DNA from: Paraflavitalea soli
GTDB taxonomy: Bacteria > Bacteroidota > Bacteroidia > Chitinophagales > Chitinophagaceae
DNA: 64,000 bases
Assembly (NCBI RefSeq): GCF_003555545.1
Contig: NZ_CP032157.1
Coordinates: 8,374,546 to 8,438,545, forward strand
Direction of reading: 5' to 3'
This document shows, piece after piece, positions 61,297-64,000 of this stretch. How positions within the stretch are numbered: position 1 is the first letter of the stretch; each line of letters begins with the position of its first letter. The notes beneath the pieces are model-generated. The model was not told the DNA's origin. It saw nothing but the letters and a program-made list of their open reading frames with translations, and searched no databases. A program made the position numbers and the translations under genes.

Positions 61297-63663
61297 ATGA
61301 TTAGAAATTACTTCAGGACCGCCTGGCGCAACCTGGTTCGCCACAAAGCCTTTTCCATGATCAATCTATTGGGGTTGTCCCTCGGCATCACCTGTAGTTT
61401 ACTCATTATGCTGTGGATACAGGATGAGCGCAGCGTGGACCGCTTTCATGCCAACGGTCAACAGTTATACCATGTATGGGAGCGCAGTTTCTTTGAAGGT
61501 AAAGTAGAAGCCGGTTATATCACCCAGGGACCCCTGGCCGCTGAATTGAAGAAATTAGTACCCGAAGTACAACAGGCCGCCAGCCTTGAGGTCAATACCC
61601 TGCATACCTTCCAGGTAGATAGCAAGGTGGCCAAAATGGAAGGATCTTATGCGGGGGAAGACTTCTTCAGCATGTTCAGTTACCCCCTCCTGGAAGGAAC
61701 ACCACAGGCTGCCTTGAAGGCGCCCGGCGGTATAGCCATCTCACATAAAATGGCCGAACGTTTTTTTGGTAGCGCTGATAAAGCGATCGGTAAAACCATC
61801 CGCTTCGAAAACAAAGAAGACCTGCGCGTAACCGCTGTTTTTGAAAACCTGCCCATTAACTCTTCTATACAATTTGACTTTTTAAGGACCTGGGCCGACT
61901 ATACACCCGACAATGCCTGGGCCAGCAGTTGGACCAGCGCCAGTCCGCTCACCTTTGTGCAGCTAAGGCCCTCAGCTGATCCCGCAAAAGTGCAAGCGAA
62001 GATCAAAGACTTTTTAAAACGCTATGCAAACCCTAATGATGCAGCACGCACCGAGCTTGCTTTACAACCCTATGCCGATAAATACCTGCATGGTAATTTT
62101 AAGGAAGGGCAGCTGGCCGGTGGTCGTATTGAATACGTAAACAGCAGCGGCCTGATAGCCCTCATCGTATTGCTCATTGCCTGTATCAATTTTATGAACC
62201 TGGCCACCGCCCGTTCGGCCAAACGTGCACGCGAAGTGGGTATCCGTAAAGTAGCAGGCGCCCGGCGCGGCACCCTCATCCTCCAGTTTGTAGGAGAAGC
62301 CATGCTCCTTACTTTTTGTGCGATGGGCGTAGCCTTATTCCTGACCACCGTGCTGTTACCCGCTTTCAATAACCTCACCGGCAAACAATTGGTAATGCCT
62401 GTACAGCAACCCGTGTTTTGGCTGTGCGTAACCGGCCTGCTTGTGATAACCGGTTTTGTAGCGGGCAGTTATCCGGCCCTTTTTCTGTCCTCTCTCCAAC
62501 CCATCCGCGTATTGAAAGGTGGTCTGCGCTTTAGTCCTTCAGCCGCCATGTTCCGGAAAGGCCTGGTGGTTTTCCAGTTTAGCCTTTCCATGATCCTGAT
62601 CGTTGGTATGATCGTTATTTACCGGCAGATGGATTATGTACAGGCAGCAAACCTTGGCTTCGATCGCGAAAACCTGATCTATATTCCCATAGAAGGAGAG
62701 CTGACTTCCAAACACGAATTGTTCAAAAAGGAAGCCAGCGACTTGCCGGGTATTCTCTCCGTATCGAGGATGAAACAGGCCCCCACCGCCCATGATCATT
62801 ACTCCGGCGATATAGGCTGGCCCGGTAAAGCCCCCAACCAGCAGGTGCTGATAGCAGATGCCTCTGTGGGCTATGATTTTGTAAAGACCATGAACCTTAC
62901 CCTCCTGGAAGGACGTGATTTTTCCCGCGATTTTGGCAATGAGGAGAATAGCTATTTGCTCAATGAAGCCGCTGTAAAAAAGATGGGATACCAGCATCCC
63001 GTAGGGCAGCCCTTGTTTTGGGGATCCAGCCAGGGTACCATCATTGGCGTACTGAAAGATTTTCATGTCAACTCCCTGCACCAGGCTATTGAACCCCTGG
63101 TGATCCGCTTGCAGAACAATGCTTCCTGGGGCAACCTGTTGGTGCGTACCCGGGCAGGTAAGACCAAAGAGGTGCTCGCTGGTTTGGAAAATATCTGCAA
63201 AACATTAAATCCTCAATTCCCTTTCACCTGGCAGTTTGCCGATGAGCAATATACCCGTCTGTATAAGAACGAGCAGGTGGTTAGCAAGCTCACCAACTTC
63301 TTTGCCTTCCTGGCCATCTTTATTTCCTGCCTGGGTTTATTTGGCCTGGCTGCCTTTACTGCTGAACAGCGTACCAAAGAAATAGGCGTGCGCAAGGTAT
63401 TGGGCGCTTCTGTACCAGTCATTGTAAAAATGCTGTCGGCAAATTTCCTGAGGCCCGTAGCCATCGCCATGCTCGTTGCATTCCCCATAGCCTGGTATGT
63501 CATGCACCAATGGCTGCAGAACTTTGCCTATAAGATTGATATCGCGTGGTGGGTATTTTTGCTGGCGGGCGCCATAACCGTTGGTATTGCACTACTCACC
63601 GTCAGTTTTCAAAGTATCAAGGCTGCACGCATGAATCCTGTCAAAAGCCTGAGAAGCGAATAG
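61297..63663 (+). CDS. MacB/FtsX-type ABC transporter permease
   Basis: ATG at 61297 (MIRNYFRTAWRNLVRHK) is chosen over 61246, because the longer start would put about 17 non-conserved residues before the standard beginning of this family. The 788-residue protein has a first membrane helix (about 20-40), a periplasmic MacB-PCD domain and FtsX membrane blocks: one around 290-400 (LIVLLIACINFMNLATARSA, VGIRKVAGA) and one at the C-terminus (GIRKV-like GVRKVLGAS, SIKAARMNPVKSLRSE). Such permeases export or relocate lipids, peptides or drugs with an ATPase. No ATPase gene is adjacent. The duplicated FtsX architecture without a fused ATPase is common in Chitinophagaceae. Confidence 0.93.
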   Translation: MIRNYFRTAWRNLVRHKAFSMINLLGLSLGITCSLLIMLWIQDERSVDRFHANGQQLYHVWERSFFEGKVEAGYITQGPLAAELKKLVPEVQQAASLEVNTLHTFQVDSKVAKMEGSYAGEDFFSMFSYPLLEGTPQAALKAPGGIAISHKMAERFFGSADKAIGKTIRFENKEDLRVTAVFENLPINSSIQFDFLRTWADYTPDNAWASSWTSASPLTFVQLRPSADPAKVQAKIKDFLKRYANPNDAARTELALQPYADKYLHGNFKEGQLAGGRIEYVNSSGLIALIVLLIACINFMNLATARSAKRAREVGIRKVAGARRGTLILQFVGEAMLLTFCAMGVALFLTTVLLPAFNNLTGKQLVMPVQQPVFWLCVTGLLVITGFVAGSYPALFLSSLQPIRVLKGGLRFSPSAAMFRKGLVVFQFSLSMILIVGMIVIYRQMDYVQAANLGFDRENLIYIPIEGELTSKHELFKKEASDLPGILSVSRMKQAPTAHDHYSGDIGWPGKAPNQQVLIADASVGYDFVKTMNLTLLEGRDFSRDFGNEENSYLLNEAAVKKMGYQHPVGQPLFWGSSQGTIIGVLKDFHVNSLHQAIEPLVIRLQNNASWGNLLVRTRAGKTKEVLAGLENICKTLNPQFPFTWQFADEQYTRLYKNEQVVSKLTNFFAFLAIFISCLGLFGLAAFTAEQRTKEIGVRKVLGASVPVIVKMLSANFLRPVAIAMLVAFPIAWYVMHQWLQNFAYKIDIAWWVFLLAGAITVGIALLTVSFQSIKAARMNPVKSLRSE

Positions 63664-63664
63664 T

Positions 63665-63818
63665 CACTCTTTTTTTCATTTCGAACGGCACTTTTTCATT
63701 TCGAACGGCACTTTTTTATTTCGAATCGCACTTTTTTTGTCATTTCGAATCGCACTTTTTTGTCATTTCGAACGCAGCGCAGCGGAGTGAGAAATCCGCT
63801 ATCGAAGCAAACGCCGAA
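63665..63818. repeat. Tandem array of a dispersed repeat after the permease gene
   Basis: About five units of the form ACTTTTTTTGTCATTTCGAACGGC (units of 18-25 bases, with CATTTCGAAYSGC as the stable core) run from 63665 to about 63775. The last unit continues into a longer piece (GAACGCAGCGCAGCGGAG, then TGAGAAATCCGC). TCGAAGCAAACGCCGAAG at 63802-63819 matches the element at 57702 almost exactly. No gene is encoded; the open frame across it is a repeat artefact. Confidence 0.8.
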
Positions 63819-63831
63819 GACAAATAAAAAA

Positions 63832-63853
63832 GCCCCGCATAGAAATGCGGGGC
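63832..63853 (-). terminator. Leftward rho-independent terminator at right edge
   Basis: GCCCCGCAT (63832-63840) pairs with ATGCGGGGC (63845-63853) around AGAA. On the minus strand it is followed by a run of T (A run at 63826-63831 on the plus strand). It therefore ends a leftward transcript from the right. No leftward gene is visible in the remaining 147 bases; a tiny frame (MVNEFD) ends just before it. The rest of the edge is AT-rich, with no other supported feature. Confidence 0.8.
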
Positions 63854-64000
63854 GACACTAATCAAATTCGTTAACCATTAAACCTTATCCTTTTTATTAT
63901 AACAAGTAAATCGAGTTTCTGTACTAAAGGAAAGGCAGAAATTTTCTAATTATTTTTGTTCCGAAGCGTCTAACCGGGGTATTTTTACAAATAATAGCCA

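Noticed and set aside
63665-63780. Possible CRISPR array at the right edge
   Set aside because: Units are joined directly with variable length and T-rich linkers; there are no unique spacers.
63546-63827. Open frame with repeated FESHFF-like peptide
   Set aside because: It is a readout of the tandem nucleotide repeat after the permease gene, not a protein.

Overview
The window looks like a chromosomal segment of a Bacteroidota bacterium, most likely family Chitinophagaceae. The evidence is a SusC/SusD pair, a hybrid two-component sensor with an AraC output domain, GLPGLI and TPR/LuxR proteins, FecI/FecR regulation, several TonB-dependent receptors, LytS/LytTR regulation, and almost no Shine-Dalgarno sequences. 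No tRNA, rRNA, CRISPR array, transposase or phage gene was seen. I could not run database searches, so family calls rest on motifs and layout.

Layout. (1) 1-1899, minus strand: a FecR anti-sigma gene cut by the left edge and its ECF sigma factor, then an ABC-F ATPase. (2) 3783-9171: a GLPGLI protein and an outer-membrane barrel protein face, convergently, a BlaI-type repressor and an M56 metallopeptidase. The same 15-base operator-like sequence lies in front of both units. (3) 9364-10466: a small protein with a caspase/CHAT-like His and Cys, overlapping an O6-alkylguanine methyltransferase gene. (4) 10484-35346: a large polysaccharide-use region. A 1358-residue hybrid sensor points away from a plus-strand run: three cytochrome/DUF1501/NHL genes of the planctomycete type plus a membrane cytochrome-LRR protein, SusC, SusD, a heparinase II/III-like lyase, a GH88 unsaturated glucuronyl hydrolase, a mannose-6-phosphate-isomerase-like protein with a kinase-like N-terminal part, a sugar porter, a glycosylasparaginase and CutC. 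A 32-base motif is shared by the promoters of the cytochrome and SusC units, so the sensor may drive both. The picture is uptake of a uronate-containing glycan, lyase cleavage, hydrolysis of the unsaturated uronate, import and isomerisation.

(5) 35439-38849: a small secreted Trp-rich repeat protein, an exported Nif3-like protein, a probable GNAT remnant, and a TPR/LuxR membrane regulator. (6) 39068-47538: a dihaem cytochrome c peroxidase, two tandem purple-acid-phosphatase-like enzymes and a TonB-dependent receptor, possibly an organophosphate scavenging set. (7) 47609-54845: a DUF1772 membrane protein, a small cytochrome c, a large M14 carboxypeptidase-like protein, an HExxH lipoprotein, a small Cys-containing secreted protein and a flavin monooxygenase. 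(8) 55065-60133: a LytS-like sensor with a periplasmic solute-binding domain, its LytTR regulator, and a convergent hybrid kinase with a V4R sensor domain. (9) 60319-63663: an isocitrate lyase/PEP mutase family enzyme and a MacB/FtsX-type permease. The last 337 bases hold tandem copies of a dispersed repeat and a leftward terminator.

Intergenic DNA carries several repeat types: a palindromic element present twice (33408, 48162), a related palindrome at 42583, heptamer arrays at 57667-57781, and the right-edge tandem repeat. The most interesting items are the two inferred regulons, the kinase-like/isomerase fusion, the caspase-like protein next to a DNA repair gene, and the LytS-like kinase with a damaged ATP-binding site.
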